Positions 19,067 to 27,548 of a DNA stretch of 64,000 bases are shown in pieces. The translations under genes were made by a program, and so were the position numbers. The stretch covers positions 132,532 through 196,531 of the forward strand of contig JAHYZV010000003.1 in the NCBI GenBank assembly GCA_019424245.1, written 5' to 3'. Numbering within the stretch: position 1 is the stretch's first letter; the number at the start of each line of letters is the position of its first letter. This DNA is from Clostridiales bacterium (lineage in GTDB: Bacteria > Bacillota > Clostridia > Lachnospirales > Lachnospiraceae). A model generated the notes under the pieces. It was not told the DNA's origin and ran no database searches. It saw only the letters and a list, made by a program, of their open reading frames with translations.

Positions 19067-19895
19067 TCTGTTAAAACGTGTATACACGGTGAATAAGGAC
19101 GAAAGAGTAATTGATTATAATGATCTGATTAAGAAAAAGCTAGAGGCAATCATGGAGTCTAAACATGCAGCAGTTGATACAGATGGATTTGTTAGCGGAC
19201 TCAATGCGGACGTTGTTGAAGAACTTATATCAGATGATAGTTCGGAAGAACTAATACAGGATAGCGGAGCTGATTCTGACCAGTCTGCGGCTGCATTGGA
19301 AAATGCTAATGCTGAAGCAGCAAGAATTATAGAAGATGCCAGACTTCAGGCTGAACAGATTGTTTCAGAAGCAAATAGAAATGCTGATACTGCATTTGAA
19401 GAAGCCAAACAGAATGGCTATTATGAAGGCTGTTCTAAGGCAGATGCGGAAATTGAAAAGAAGCAGCAGGAGCTTGAGACGGAGTACAATAAGAAAAAAT
19501 CAGAACTTGAAAATGAATATAACGAGCTAAAGGACTCTATAGAACCTGAACTTGTGGAAGTTATTACAGATGTATTCAGAAAAGTCACAGGTGTTGTAAC
19601 GGAGGATAATCATGATATTATCCTGCATCTCATTAACGATGTCATGCATAACGCAGATGCAAGCAGAGATTTTGTTATAAAAGTATCGCCTGATGATTAT
19701 AGTTTTCTTATTAATAATCAGGGCAAGATATATTGTGCAATGTCAAGAGAGGTCAATATAGATATTGTGGAAGATGTTACGCTTGAACGGAATCAGTGCA
19801 TGATAGAGACGAATACAGGTATATTTAACTGTAGCCTTGATATTGAACTTAATAAGCTTATTAATAATATTAAACTTTTAAGCTGCACAGGCTGA
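19059..19895 (+). CDS. fliH: Flagellar assembly protein FliH
   Basis: FliH regulates the export ATPase FliI and links it to the C-ring. The 278-residue protein begins SNLLKRVYTVNKDERVIDYN and has a long Glu/Lys/Ala-rich coiled coil (about residues 85-165). The C-terminal domain resembles V-ATPase subunit E, as expected for FliH. The TTG start at 19059 overlaps the end of fliG by eight bases, with GGAGG at 19043-19047 inside fliG, pointing to coupled translation. Identification relies on position between fliG and fliI plus the coiled-coil layout. Confidence 0.85.
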   Translation: MSNLLKRVYTVNKDERVIDYNDLIKKKLEAIMESKHAAVDTDGFVSGLNADVVEELISDDSSEELIQDSGADSDQSAAALENANAEAARIIEDARLQAEQIVSEANRNADTAFEEAKQNGYYEGCSKADAEIEKKQQELETEYNKKKSELENEYNELKDSIEPELVEVITDVFRKVTGVVTEDNHDIILHLINDVMHNADASRDFVIKVSPDDYSFLINNQGKIYCAMSREVNIDIVEDVTLERNQCMIETNTGIFNCSLDIELNKLINNIKLLSCTG

Positions 19896-19941
19896 TGTTA
19901 CAAGTATGATCAGAACTAATTTTATTGTTAAGGAGGATGAT

Positions 19942-21291
19942 ATGTCATCAATTAATAAAAACAAATATTTATCGCTGACAGAAAAATCCTTCTATAAGAA
20001 ACTTGGGAAAGTGACTAAGATTGTTGGTCTTACTATTGAATCGGTAGGACCGGATGCCAAGCTTAATGATTTGTGCAGAATTTATTCTGCGGATAACAGT
20101 CAGGAATTATATGCAGAGGTAGTTGGATTTAATGATTCAAATGTGCTTCTTATGCCATATGATGTTGTGGATGGGATAGGTCCGGGAAGTGTTGTTGAGA
20201 ATATGGAACGACCTTTGTCGGTAAAGGTTGGTGATGGCATACTAGGACATACACTTGATGGACTTGGGAATCCTACGGATGGTTCTGAATTAGAATATAC
20301 AGATGAATATCCGGTTGAGGCAGCACCGCCAGATCCTATGGACAGGGAGATAATAAGCAAGGTGCTTCCTCTTGGCGTAAAGGCTGTAGACGGATTACTT
20401 ACTGTTGGCAAGGGACAGCGAATAGGCATATTTGCCGGAAGTGGCGTAGGAAAAAGTACACTTCTTGGTATGTTTGCAAGAAATACTAAAGCCGATATTA
20501 ATGTTATTGCTCTTATAGGAGAGCGAGGCAGGGAAGTAAGAGAATTCGTTGAGCGGGATTTAGGCCCGGAAGGTATGGCACGAAGTGTCCTTGTTGTTGC
20601 AACATCGGATAAGCCTGCTCTCATACGAAATAAGGCTGCGAAGACTGCAACAGCAATAGCAGAATATTTCAGGGATCAGGGCAAGGATGTGCTTCTTATG
20701 ATGGATTCACTCACACGTTTTTCTATGGCACAGCGGGAGATTGGACTTGCGTCAGGTGAACCGCCAGTGACAAGAGGCTATCCACCGAGTGTATACAGTG
20801 AAATGCCAAAGCTTCTTGAGAGGGCGGGGATGTCGGACAAAGGTTCTATTACAGGGCTGTATACTGTTTTGGTTGATGGTGATGATTTTAATGAACCTAT
20901 AACAGATACTGCACGAAGTATTCTTGATGGACATATTGTGTTGTCAAGAAAGTTAGGACAGAAAAATCATTATCCTGCAATTGATGTTTTACAGAGCATA
21001 TCAAGATGTATGAGTCAGATTGTAGACAAGAAGCATAAACAGATGGCTGGCAGAATGAAAAATGTAATGGCGACTTATAATGAAGCAGAAGATCTTATTA
21101 ATATTGGTGCGTATAAGAGCGGCTCTAACCGTAATATTGATTATGCTATATATAAGATTGATGCAGTTAATAAGTTCCTTATGCAGCAGACGGATGAAAA
21201 GTTTGATTTTGAAGATGAAGTCACACAACTGTCAGATATATTTGCGGATTATGAAGCATTTGAAAATGGCTCACTTCAGTTAAAGAAATAG
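19942..21291 (+). CDS. fliI: Flagellar export ATPase FliI
   Basis: FliI is the hexameric ATPase of the flagellar type III export apparatus. The 449-residue protein has Walker A GIFAGSGVGKST (about residue 162), the IALIGERGREVREF segment, and Walker B VLLMMDSLTRF with the F1-type AQREIGLASGEPP motif. Start ATG 19942 has a near-perfect AAGGAGG at 19930-19936; an upstream in-frame ATG at 19906 would place the ribosome site inside the gene. Standard length. Confidence 0.97.
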   Translation: MSSINKNKYLSLTEKSFYKKLGKVTKIVGLTIESVGPDAKLNDLCRIYSADNSQELYAEVVGFNDSNVLLMPYDVVDGIGPGSVVENMERPLSVKVGDGILGHTLDGLGNPTDGSELEYTDEYPVEAAPPDPMDREIISKVLPLGVKAVDGLLTVGKGQRIGIFAGSGVGKSTLLGMFARNTKADINVIALIGERGREVREFVERDLGPEGMARSVLVVATSDKPALIRNKAAKTATAIAEYFRDQGKDVLLMMDSLTRFSMAQREIGLASGEPPVTRGYPPSVYSEMPKLLERAGMSDKGSITGLYTVLVDGDDFNEPITDTARSILDGHIVLSRKLGQKNHYPAIDVLQSISRCMSQIVDKKHKQMAGRMKNVMATYNEAEDLINIGAYKSGSNRNIDYAIYKIDAVNKFLMQQTDEKFDFEDEVTQLSDIFADYEAFENGSLQLKK

Positions 21292-21302
21292 TGGAGGCAT
21301 GA

Positions 21303-21749
21303 ATGGCAAAATTTTTATACAGCATGCAGAATGTTCTTGATATTAAAGAACGCCTGGAAACACAGGCTAAAACTGAATATGCTGAGATGAATAACAGGCT
21401 TTTCATTGAAGAGGAAACTATGAAAAGACTCGGAAAAAGGCTTGATTCATATGAAAATCTTGCGAGAAGCTCTGCATCAGAAAGACTTGATATTATGGAA
21501 ATGCGCAGATGTAATGAGGCAATTGATATTATCAAGAACCAGATGACACAGCAGGCGGTCAGAATAAGGATTGCACAGCGCAATGTTGATAATGCAATGA
21601 AGAAACTGACTGAGGCAGTGCAGGACAGGAAAATTCATGAAAAACTGAAAGAGAAAGCATTTGAACAGTTTAAACTTGATATTAATGCTCAGGAAATGAA
21701 AGAGATAGATGAAACGGTGAGCTTTAAATATAATAACAAAGATGAGTAA
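21303..21749 (+). CDS. fliJ: Flagellar export chaperone FliJ
   Basis: FliJ is a coiled-coil stalk protein of the export ATPase that helps recycle chaperones. The 148-residue protein is almost entirely helical and charged, starting AKFLYSMQNVLDIKERLETQ as typical for FliJ. The start overlaps no other gene and lies 11 bases after fliI. Identification is from position and coiled-coil form. Confidence 0.88.
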   Translation: MAKFLYSMQNVLDIKERLETQAKTEYAEMNNRLFIEEETMKRLGKRLDSYENLARSSASERLDIMEMRRCNEAIDIIKNQMTQQAVRIRIAQRNVDNAMKKLTEAVQDRKIHEKLKEKAFEQFKLDINAQEMKEIDETVSFKYNNKDE

Positions 21750-21772
21750 TTGTTTTTGGGAGAAAGATTGAT

Positions 21773-22531
21773 ATGGCTAAGAAAAAAGATGTTAATATTG
21801 ATGAACTTGATGATGAATCAGGAAAGAGTGGAAAGCTGGTAAGCATACTGGTTGCAATGCTTATTATTGTAATATGGCTTGTTATATTTGCACTTCTTAT
21901 TAAGATGAATGTCGGCGGTATTGGAAGTAGTTTACGGCCATATCTTAAAAATGTTCCGGTAGTGAATAAGATTCTTCCAGCAGCTACAGATGAAGAGATT
22001 CAGGAAGAAACAGGGGGAAAGTACAAGAGCCTTTCTGAAGCAGTTGACAGAATTAAAGAACTTGAAGCACAGCTTGATGAAAACAATAATAATGGGAATG
22101 CATCAGCCCAGACAATTGCTGAGCTTCAGGCTGAGATTGCCAGACTAAAAGTGTTTGAAGAGAATGCACAGCATTATCAGGAACTTAAAGATAAGTTCGA
22201 TACAGATGTTGTATATACAGATAATGCTCCAGATATAAGTGAATACAAATCGTGGTATGAAAGTATTGATTCAGAAAATGCAGCAAAGCTTTACGAACAG
22301 GTTGTAAAGGATCTACAGTACTCACAGCAGGTTAAGGACTGGGCAGAAACATATTCTAAGATGGATGCGAAAAATGCGGCAGCTATTCTTGAAGAGATGA
22401 CTGGAGATACAGATCTTGTTTCTGATATACTTCTTTGTATGACATCTAAACAGAGAGCAGCAATTCTTGCAGAGATGGATCCTGTATATGCTGCAAAACT
22501 TACAGTTATTATGTATCCTGCTAAAGGTTAA
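21773..22531 (+). CDS. MotE-like flagellar protein (MgtE N-terminal-like domain)
   Basis: This 252-residue protein has one transmembrane helix (about residues 24-46), a coiled coil (about 80-125), and a C-terminal domain resembling the MgtE N-terminal / FliG-like superhelix (SKMDAKNAAAILEEMTGDTD and SKQRAAILAEMDPVYAAKLT). Proteins of this layout are called MotE in other bacteria, where they are linked to stator assembly. The place between fliJ and fliK equals that of ylxF in B. subtilis. The function in this organism is inferred. Confidence 0.75.
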   Translation: MAKKKDVNIDELDDESGKSGKLVSILVAMLIIVIWLVIFALLIKMNVGGIGSSLRPYLKNVPVVNKILPAATDEEIQEETGGKYKSLSEAVDRIKELEAQLDENNNNGNASAQTIAELQAEIARLKVFEENAQHYQELKDKFDTDVVYTDNAPDISEYKSWYESIDSENAAKLYEQVVKDLQYSQQVKDWAETYSKMDAKNAAAILEEMTGDTDLVSDILLCMTSKQRAAILAEMDPVYAAKLTVIMYPAKG

Positions 22532-22555
22532 GTCTGTAGCACAGACTACCGATAT
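22528..22555 (+). promoter_or_regulatory. Possible internal sigma-28-like promoter with hairpin before fliK
   Basis: TTAA at 22528-22531 is followed by 16 bases and ACCGATAT at 22548-22555, close to the clostridial/bacillus sigma-28 pattern TAAA-N15-GCCGATAT, with one mismatch in each box. The spacer is itself a perfect hairpin, AGTCTGT-AGC-ACAGACT at 22531-22547. A sigma-A -10 box TATAAT at 22555-22560 also overlaps. It lies in the 78-base gap before fliK. Confidence 0.35.
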
Positions 22556-22609
22556 ATAATATGGATTAGGTCTATCCTGATTCTAATATGAAGAAAGGAG
22601 GAGGATAAT

Positions 22610-23953
22610 ATGGTAAGTTCAGCTGTTACAGGAATGGTTCAGCCGGTTACTAAGGTGGCAGGAAGTGTTGGAAGCCAGTCTGGTCAGGATAATTCCGGGA
22701 ATGTTGATTTTGCAAGGATAATGAATAGTTCTGTAAGAAACGATGTGACTGGGAATTCATCAAAGCAGACTAATACATATTCAGCAGCTCCATCAGATTC
22801 ACTTGTAAGCATGGGTGCTAATAAGTCTAACAAGAATGCAGATATTGTTACCACTAATTCAACTGTAAAAAATGTAAAAACAGATAATGCGGTTAAAGAA
22901 AACGATAACAAAATGACTCAGGATGTGCAGAATGCAGTGTCGGACATTAAAGAAAAGATTAAGGAAACAATGAATGTATCTGATGAAGATATAGAGAGTG
23001 CTATGGAGAAGCTTGGAATTATAGCAGAGGATTTGCTTGACATGCAGAAGCTTACGGATCTTGTAGTTGCTCTTAGCGGAAACACTGATTCACTTGAGTT
23101 TTTGACAGATGCAGATTCAGTATCTATGCTCAATGATATACTGGAATATGCAAAGTCTGTGACAGATAATCTGGAAGATGTGTATAATATGGACATTGAT
23201 TCAATTAAAGAAATGCTTGTTTCTGCGAAGGATGATGTTAAACAGTATGTTAAACAGTCTGTGGTGAAAGAAGATGCACAGCCAGAAGAACGGCCGGAAG
23301 CAGCATCACAGTATGAGTTAAGCAATGTAATTGCACAGAAGACTAAAGTGCAGGCTGATAATGACAATAATGCGGATGATAAGCAGCAGACTCATATGTC
23401 TGATAAAGCATCTGTGGGAAATGAAAACTTTACCGGGAATATGGCACAGAACATCCAGAATGCTTTCAGCGAGATTATTGATGAAGTTTCTAATGTTAAT
23501 GAAGCTGATATTGTAAGACAGGTTGTAGAACAGATTAAGGTTACAACAGGACAGCAGCTTTCAAGCATTGAAATTATGCTTAATCCTGAGAATCTTGGAA
23601 AAGTACATATAGCTGTCACAGCAAGACAGGGAGTAATTACAGCACAGCTTACAGCACAGAATGAACAGGTAAAAGCTGCTCTTGAAAATCAGATGACAGC
23701 TTTGAAAGAACATTTTAACAATCAGGGTGTGAAGGTTGAATCTGTAGAGATTACTGTACAGAGTCATGGTTTTGAATCACAGCAGAATCTCGAAGGTAAT
23801 AATTCAGAACAGGCTGGTCAGGAAAAGAAGACTCATAGAAAGCTTGATCTTAGCAGTCTTGAAGAACTGGAAGAATCTGATATGACTGATGAAGAAATCA
23901 GGGCAAAAGATGCTATTGTTAATGGCGACAGCAGTGTTGAATATTCAGCATAG
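22610..23953 (+). CDS. fliK: Flagellar hook-length control protein FliK
   Basis: FliK measures hook length and switches export specificity by acting on FlhB. The 447-residue protein has a low-complexity polar N-terminal part and an Asp/Gln-rich middle. The C-terminal Flg_hook domain (about 320-395) contains LSSIEIMLNPENLGKVHIAV, LENQMTALKEHFNNQGVKVE and VESVEITVQS. The tail is acidic. ATG 22610 follows AAAGGAGGAGG. Length is variable in this family and normal here. Confidence 0.9.
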   Translation: MVSSAVTGMVQPVTKVAGSVGSQSGQDNSGNVDFARIMNSSVRNDVTGNSSKQTNTYSAAPSDSLVSMGANKSNKNADIVTTNSTVKNVKTDNAVKENDNKMTQDVQNAVSDIKEKIKETMNVSDEDIESAMEKLGIIAEDLLDMQKLTDLVVALSGNTDSLEFLTDADSVSMLNDILEYAKSVTDNLEDVYNMDIDSIKEMLVSAKDDVKQYVKQSVVKEDAQPEERPEAASQYELSNVIAQKTKVQADNDNNADDKQQTHMSDKASVGNENFTGNMAQNIQNAFSEIIDEVSNVNEADIVRQVVEQIKVTTGQQLSSIEIMLNPENLGKVHIAVTARQGVITAQLTAQNEQVKAALENQMTALKEHFNNQGVKVESVEITVQSHGFESQQNLEGNNSEQAGQEKKTHRKLDLSSLEELEESDMTDEEIRAKDAIVNGDSSVEYSA

Positions 23954-23978
23954 AATAAGATGAGAAAGGAGATAATAT

Positions 23979-24497
23979 ATGGCTAGTACGATAGGTGCAT
24001 GGTCTTATGTGAAGAATGATGGTTCATTAAGTACAAAGGACGATGTTAACAGCAACTTAAGTTCAACAGGAAAGAATAAGAGTACTACTAATAAGACAAC
24101 GCTTGATGTTGAACAGTTTTTACAGCTTATGGTAGCTGAGATGCAGAACCAGGATCCGCTAGAACCTACAGATAATTCGGATTATATGGCACAGCTTGCT
24201 ACATTTACACAGGTTGAAGCTACTAAAGAAATGAATGATAATACATTACAGGATATGGCATCTAACCTTGTGGGTAAGCAGGTTATAATGACTACAACAC
24301 AGAACAGCAATGGTTATATAGGCGGAACTGTTGATTATTGGGAAACAATAAATGGAACTGTTTATCTTGGAATTGGTGGAAAGCTTTATGATATTGCAGA
24401 TCTTGATACTGTAATGGACAAGGACTATTTTGACAAATGGAAAGGAAATGGTTCTACAACAGATACTAAGACAGAGGATACAAAACCTAGGGAGTGA
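23979..24497 (+). CDS. flgD: Flagellar hook assembly protein FlgD
   Basis: FlgD caps the growing hook. The 172-residue protein has the conserved N-terminal motif FLQLMVAEMQNQDPLEPTDN followed by YMAQLATFTQVEA. The C-terminal part is short, so this is a small FlgD without the full FlgD-Ig/tudor region, as common in clostridia and in B. subtilis. ATG 23979 has AAAGGAG upstream. The end overlaps the next gene's ribosome site. Confidence 0.93.
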   Translation: MASTIGAWSYVKNDGSLSTKDDVNSNLSSTGKNKSTTNKTTLDVEQFLQLMVAEMQNQDPLEPTDNSDYMAQLATFTQVEATKEMNDNTLQDMASNLVGKQVIMTTTQNSNGYIGGTVDYWETINGTVYLGIGGKLYDIADLDTVMDKDYFDKWKGNGSTTDTKTEDTKPRE

Positions 24498-24502
24498 CCG
24501 TT

Positions 24503-24934
24503 ATGATGAATAATATGATAGGTAATAATATTGCTTCTATCGAAAAGATGACGGACATTATAGGAAAGAAGAATTCTGATAATGTTGATAAAATGTATAA
24601 TGGCAAAACATTTGCTGATATATATAATCAGAAGCGTTCGATTGAAGAGGTTATTTCCGACAGCGATATTAAATCGTCAAAAGGGTTGAAGTTCTCTAAA
24701 CATGCTGGTGAAAGGCTTGAACAGAGAGATATCCGGTTATCAGACGAACAGATGACAAGGCTTGAGGAAGGAACCGAAAAAGCAATTTTGAAAGGAATCA
24801 AAGAATCGCTCGTTATAGTTGATGATCTGTCTTTTATAGTTAATACAAGAAACAGAACAGTGATTACGGCGATGGATCAGAATAACAATGAAGACAATAT
24901 CTATACTAATATTGATGGAGCAGTAATTATTTAG
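24503..24934 (+). CDS. Flagellar operon protein, TIGR02530 type
   Basis: This 143-residue protein matches the uncharacterised flagellar operon family TIGR02530. The hallmark is LKFSKHAGERLEQRDIRLSD followed by a helix and IVDDLSFIVNTRNRTVITAM. It contains no membrane segment. The family is found next to flgD/flgE in Firmicutes and is thought to be hook-related, but its role is unknown. I chose ATG 24503 with GGGAG at 24490-24494; GTG 24494 is also in frame. Confidence 0.8.
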   Translation: MMNNMIGNNIASIEKMTDIIGKKNSDNVDKMYNGKTFADIYNQKRSIEEVISDSDIKSSKGLKFSKHAGERLEQRDIRLSDEQMTRLEEGTEKAILKGIKESLVIVDDLSFIVNTRNRTVITAMDQNNNEDNIYTNIDGAVII

Positions 24935-24953
24935 CTGGACCGCAAGGAGGCGA

Positions 24954-25043
24954 ATGTCCCTGAATGCCAGAAGGGACGATGCTTTATTGATGAATGCATC
25001 AGATATATGTCTTTACATATTTATGGAGGAACAAATATTATGA
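24954..25043 (+). CDS. Candidate 29-residue small ORF overlapping the flgE start
   Basis: In the 105-base gap before flgE, AAGGAGG at 24944-24950 is followed after only three bases by ATG 24954 and 29 sense codons (MSLNARRDDALLMNASDICL and nine more). The stop TGA at 25041-25043 overlaps the flgE ATG at 25040 as ATGA. This is the classic arrangement of translationally coupled genes. Against it, the spacing from the ribosome site is tight and I do not recognise the peptide. The region also holds two small inverted repeats (GTCCCT/AGGGAC, GATGC/GCATC) that could instead make it a structured leader of flgE. Confidence 0.35.
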   Translation: MSLNARRDDALLMNASDICLYIFMEEQIL

Positions 25044-26365
25044 TGAGATCAATGTACTCTGCTGTGTCAGGTCTTAAGGCACATCAGACAAGAATGGACG
25101 TTATTGGTAATAATATTGCCAATGTTAATACTGTGGCATATAAGTCACAGTCTATGACTTTTTCAGAAGTTTTTTATCAGACAACTCAGATTGCGTCCGG
25201 ACCTAATGCAGAAACAGGAAAGGGAGGAACTAATGCTATGCAGATTGGTCTTGGATCATCTGTTGGTTCTATCTCTACAGCAATTTCTTCAGAAGGTGGT
25301 TCTGAGAGAACTGATAATGCATTTGACTTAAAGATTGGTGGAAGTTCTTTCTTTATAGTTAACAGTGCGGGTAATACATTCTTCACAAGAGCCGGTAATT
25401 TTAAGGTTGATGAGTCAGGTGCTCTTGTAACAACAGGTGGCGCTAATGTAATGGGCTGGCAGGTTGATGAATCTGGTAATGCAAAAAGAGACCTTGTATC
25501 AAAGCTGTATGTTAACAGTCCGGATGTTGCATATACTTCACCAGAAAGAACTTCATCTGTTACGGTAACAGGTAACCTTAATGCAGGTTCTAAGGATACA
25601 AGTACTACAACTATTAATTTTTATGACAGCCTTGGTAATTCTTATCAGGCAACAGTTAATCTTGTGTATGCAGGCGTTCAGGGAGATAATACGCAGTATA
25701 CAATTGAGCCTGTTTCAGTTTCAAAGAATGGTAAGCCGACAGACCTTACATTTACTGCGTCAGCACCATTATCATTTAATACACTTACAGGTCTTGCCGA
25801 TGCATCCAATTCAGATATTAAGCTTACATTTTCTAATAACGGGACTGCATCAGATGCTATTGAAGGCGTTGATTTGAGAGTTATCGGTGAAAGCGAGACA
25901 AGTCCTGTACTTACGATGGATGCATCTGGAATTACAATGTTTTCAGAAAAGACTAATCTTAATTCAGAGCTTGGCATTAATGGACTTGGAAAAGGCAAGG
26001 CAGTAGGTAAGATGACATCGGTTGGTGTTGATTCATCAGGATATATTGTGGCAAGCTATAGCAATGGTGTTACTAAGAATATTGGACAGATAGCAGTTGC
26101 TTCTTTCTCTAACCCTGAAGGTCTTCAGAAAGAAGGCGATAATCTTTATTCAGCAACACTTAATTCTGGAACTTTTGATGGAATTGGTCAGGATGTTACA
26201 GAAGGTGATGGAAGTATTTCATCAGGAGTACTTGAGATGTCTAATGTGGATCTCTCTTCAGAATTTACAAATCTGATTACAACTCAGAGAGGATATCAGG
26301 CTAATTCGAGAATTATTACTGTATCCGATACATTACTTGAAGAACTTATTAATCTTAAGAGATAA
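25040..26365 (+). CDS. flgE: Flagellar hook protein FlgE
   Basis: FlgE polymerises into the hook. The 441-residue protein has the N-terminal rod/hook motif MYSAVSGLKAHQTRMDVIGN followed by IANVNTVAYKSQSM. The FlgE/F/G-type core contains SSFFIVNSAGNTFFTRAGNF. The C-terminal motif is SNVDLSSEFTNLITTQRGYQ, ending with the terminal helix TLLEELINLKR. GGAGG at 25025-25029 precedes ATG 25040 (ATG 25043 is equally possible). It is the only hook/rod filament-type gene after flgB and flgC in the window; flgF/flgG-type distal rod genes are not here. Confidence 0.95.
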   Translation: MMRSMYSAVSGLKAHQTRMDVIGNNIANVNTVAYKSQSMTFSEVFYQTTQIASGPNAETGKGGTNAMQIGLGSSVGSISTAISSEGGSERTDNAFDLKIGGSSFFIVNSAGNTFFTRAGNFKVDESGALVTTGGANVMGWQVDESGNAKRDLVSKLYVNSPDVAYTSPERTSSVTVTGNLNAGSKDTSTTTINFYDSLGNSYQATVNLVYAGVQGDNTQYTIEPVSVSKNGKPTDLTFTASAPLSFNTLTGLADASNSDIKLTFSNNGTASDAIEGVDLRVIGESETSPVLTMDASGITMFSEKTNLNSELGINGLGKGKAVGKMTSVGVDSSGYIVASYSNGVTKNIGQIAVASFSNPEGLQKEGDNLYSATLNSGTFDGIGQDVTEGDGSISSGVLEMSNVDLSSEFTNLITTQRGYQANSRIITVSDTLLEELINLKR

Positions 26366-26382
26366 TTGACATGAAAAGATAT

Positions 26383-26432
26383 TTATGGCGAATTATTACA
26401 AGTATTCCTTGCAATAATTCGCCATAAGTGTT
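26383..26432 (+). terminator. Strong intra-operon hairpin between flgE and flbD
   Basis: TTATGGCGAATTATT at 26383-26397 pairs perfectly with AATAATTCGCCATAA at 26413-26427 over 15 base pairs, around a 15-base loop, followed by GTGTTTTAAT. The U-tract is short, so this may be an attenuator or RNA-stability element rather than a full terminator. Confidence 0.65.
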
Positions 26433-26492
26433 TTAATATATATAGTTGATTTTAAGCGGGGTACTATACCTTATGTGGTATCGGGAGGAATT

Positions 26493-26705
26493 ATGATTGA
26501 TGTAACACGGTTTAATGGAAAAAGCTTTGTGATTAACGCAGAACTGATTGAAGTTATGGAGGAAACACCTGATACTGTTATAACCCTGACAACAGGACAT
26601 AAATACGTTGTCAAGGAAAGCGTAGAAGAGGTATATAGCAAGGTTATTACTTATAAGAGAAATATAATTGGTAATCTGTATGCGTCTGGTACAGATACTA
26701 AGTGA
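26493..26705 (+). CDS. flbD: FlbD/SwrD family flagellar protein
   Basis: This 70-residue protein belongs to the FlbD family (SwrD in B. subtilis, where it boosts flagellar motor power). It starts MIDVTRFNGKSFVINAELIE and continues with EETPDTVITLTTGHKYVVKE, the whole length of the family. ATG 26493 has GGGAGG at 26482-26487; a small hairpin (ATACC/GGTAT, 26466-26481) abuts the ribosome site. Its place directly before motA and motB fits a role with the stator. Confidence 0.9.
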   Translation: MIDVTRFNGKSFVINAELIEVMEETPDTVITLTTGHKYVVKESVEEVYSKVITYKRNIIGNLYASGTDTK

Positions 26706-26744
26706 TAATATATATAGAATACTAGAGACTTGGAAGGGGCAATT

Positions 26745-27548
26745 ATGGATTTAGCTACACTGTTGGGAATTATTATTGGGTTTGTCATGGTCGTTATCGG
26801 AATTATAACAAGTACGACTAATCCTACACTAAAGGGAATTATGGACACATTTGTTGACATACCGTCAATCGCCGTTACTATTGGTGGTTCAATGGCTGGT
26901 ATGCTCACATCTTATACATTTAAGACATTCTTAGGACATCTTAAGGGATTTGGCATTGCTATGAAAGATCCCAAGCTTGATAATGGACAGGTTATTTCTA
27001 AGATTATTGAGCTTTCTAACACAGCCAGAAAAGAAGGCCTTCTTGCACTTGAAGAAGTGGCACAGGGACTTGATGATGAGTTTATGAAGAAGGGTATTCT
27101 TCTCATTGTTGATGGTACTGAGCCGGAACTTGTGAGAGGCATTCTTGAAACAGAACTGGTTAATCTTGATACAAGACATAAGAGTACAATTGGCTTTTTT
27201 GATAATTGGGCAGCTCTTGCTCCTGCATGGGGAATGATTGGTACGCTTCTCGGACTTGTTAATATGTTAAAGAACTTATCTGATACAGCATCTATCGGAC
27301 CTAATATGGCTGTAGCACTTCTTACTACACTTTATGGTTCTTTGATTGCTAACTGGATATGTGTTCCTATATCTAATAAGCTCAAGCTTCAGAATAATGA
27401 TGAATATCAGCTTAGAGAGATTATTATTGAAGGTCTTCTTTCTATTCAGGCAGGAGAGAACCCAAGAGTTATTGAAGAAAAGCTTAAGTCTTTCCTTTCA
27501 CCATCTGCCAGAACAGCATTATCTGAACAAGGAGGAGGTGAAGGCTGA
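26745..27548 (+). CDS. motA: Flagellar stator protein MotA
   Basis: MotA is the proton/sodium channel subunit that pushes the rotor. The 267-residue protein has four transmembrane helices, MDLATLLGIIIGFVMVVIGI first and the last pair around APAWGMIGTLLGLVNMLKNL and AVALLTTLYGSLIANWICVP. The cytoplasmic loop carries the charged residues expected to meet FliG. ATG 26745 has GGAAGGGG at 26732-26739; a TTG at 26730 is also in frame. It shares one base with motB. Confidence 0.95.
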   Translation: MDLATLLGIIIGFVMVVIGIITSTTNPTLKGIMDTFVDIPSIAVTIGGSMAGMLTSYTFKTFLGHLKGFGIAMKDPKLDNGQVISKIIELSNTARKEGLLALEEVAQGLDDEFMKKGILLIVDGTEPELVRGILETELVNLDTRHKSTIGFFDNWAALAPAWGMIGTLLGLVNMLKNLSDTASIGPNMAVALLTTLYGSLIANWICVPISNKLKLQNNDEYQLREIIIEGLLSIQAGENPRVIEEKLKSFLSPSARTALSEQGGGEG

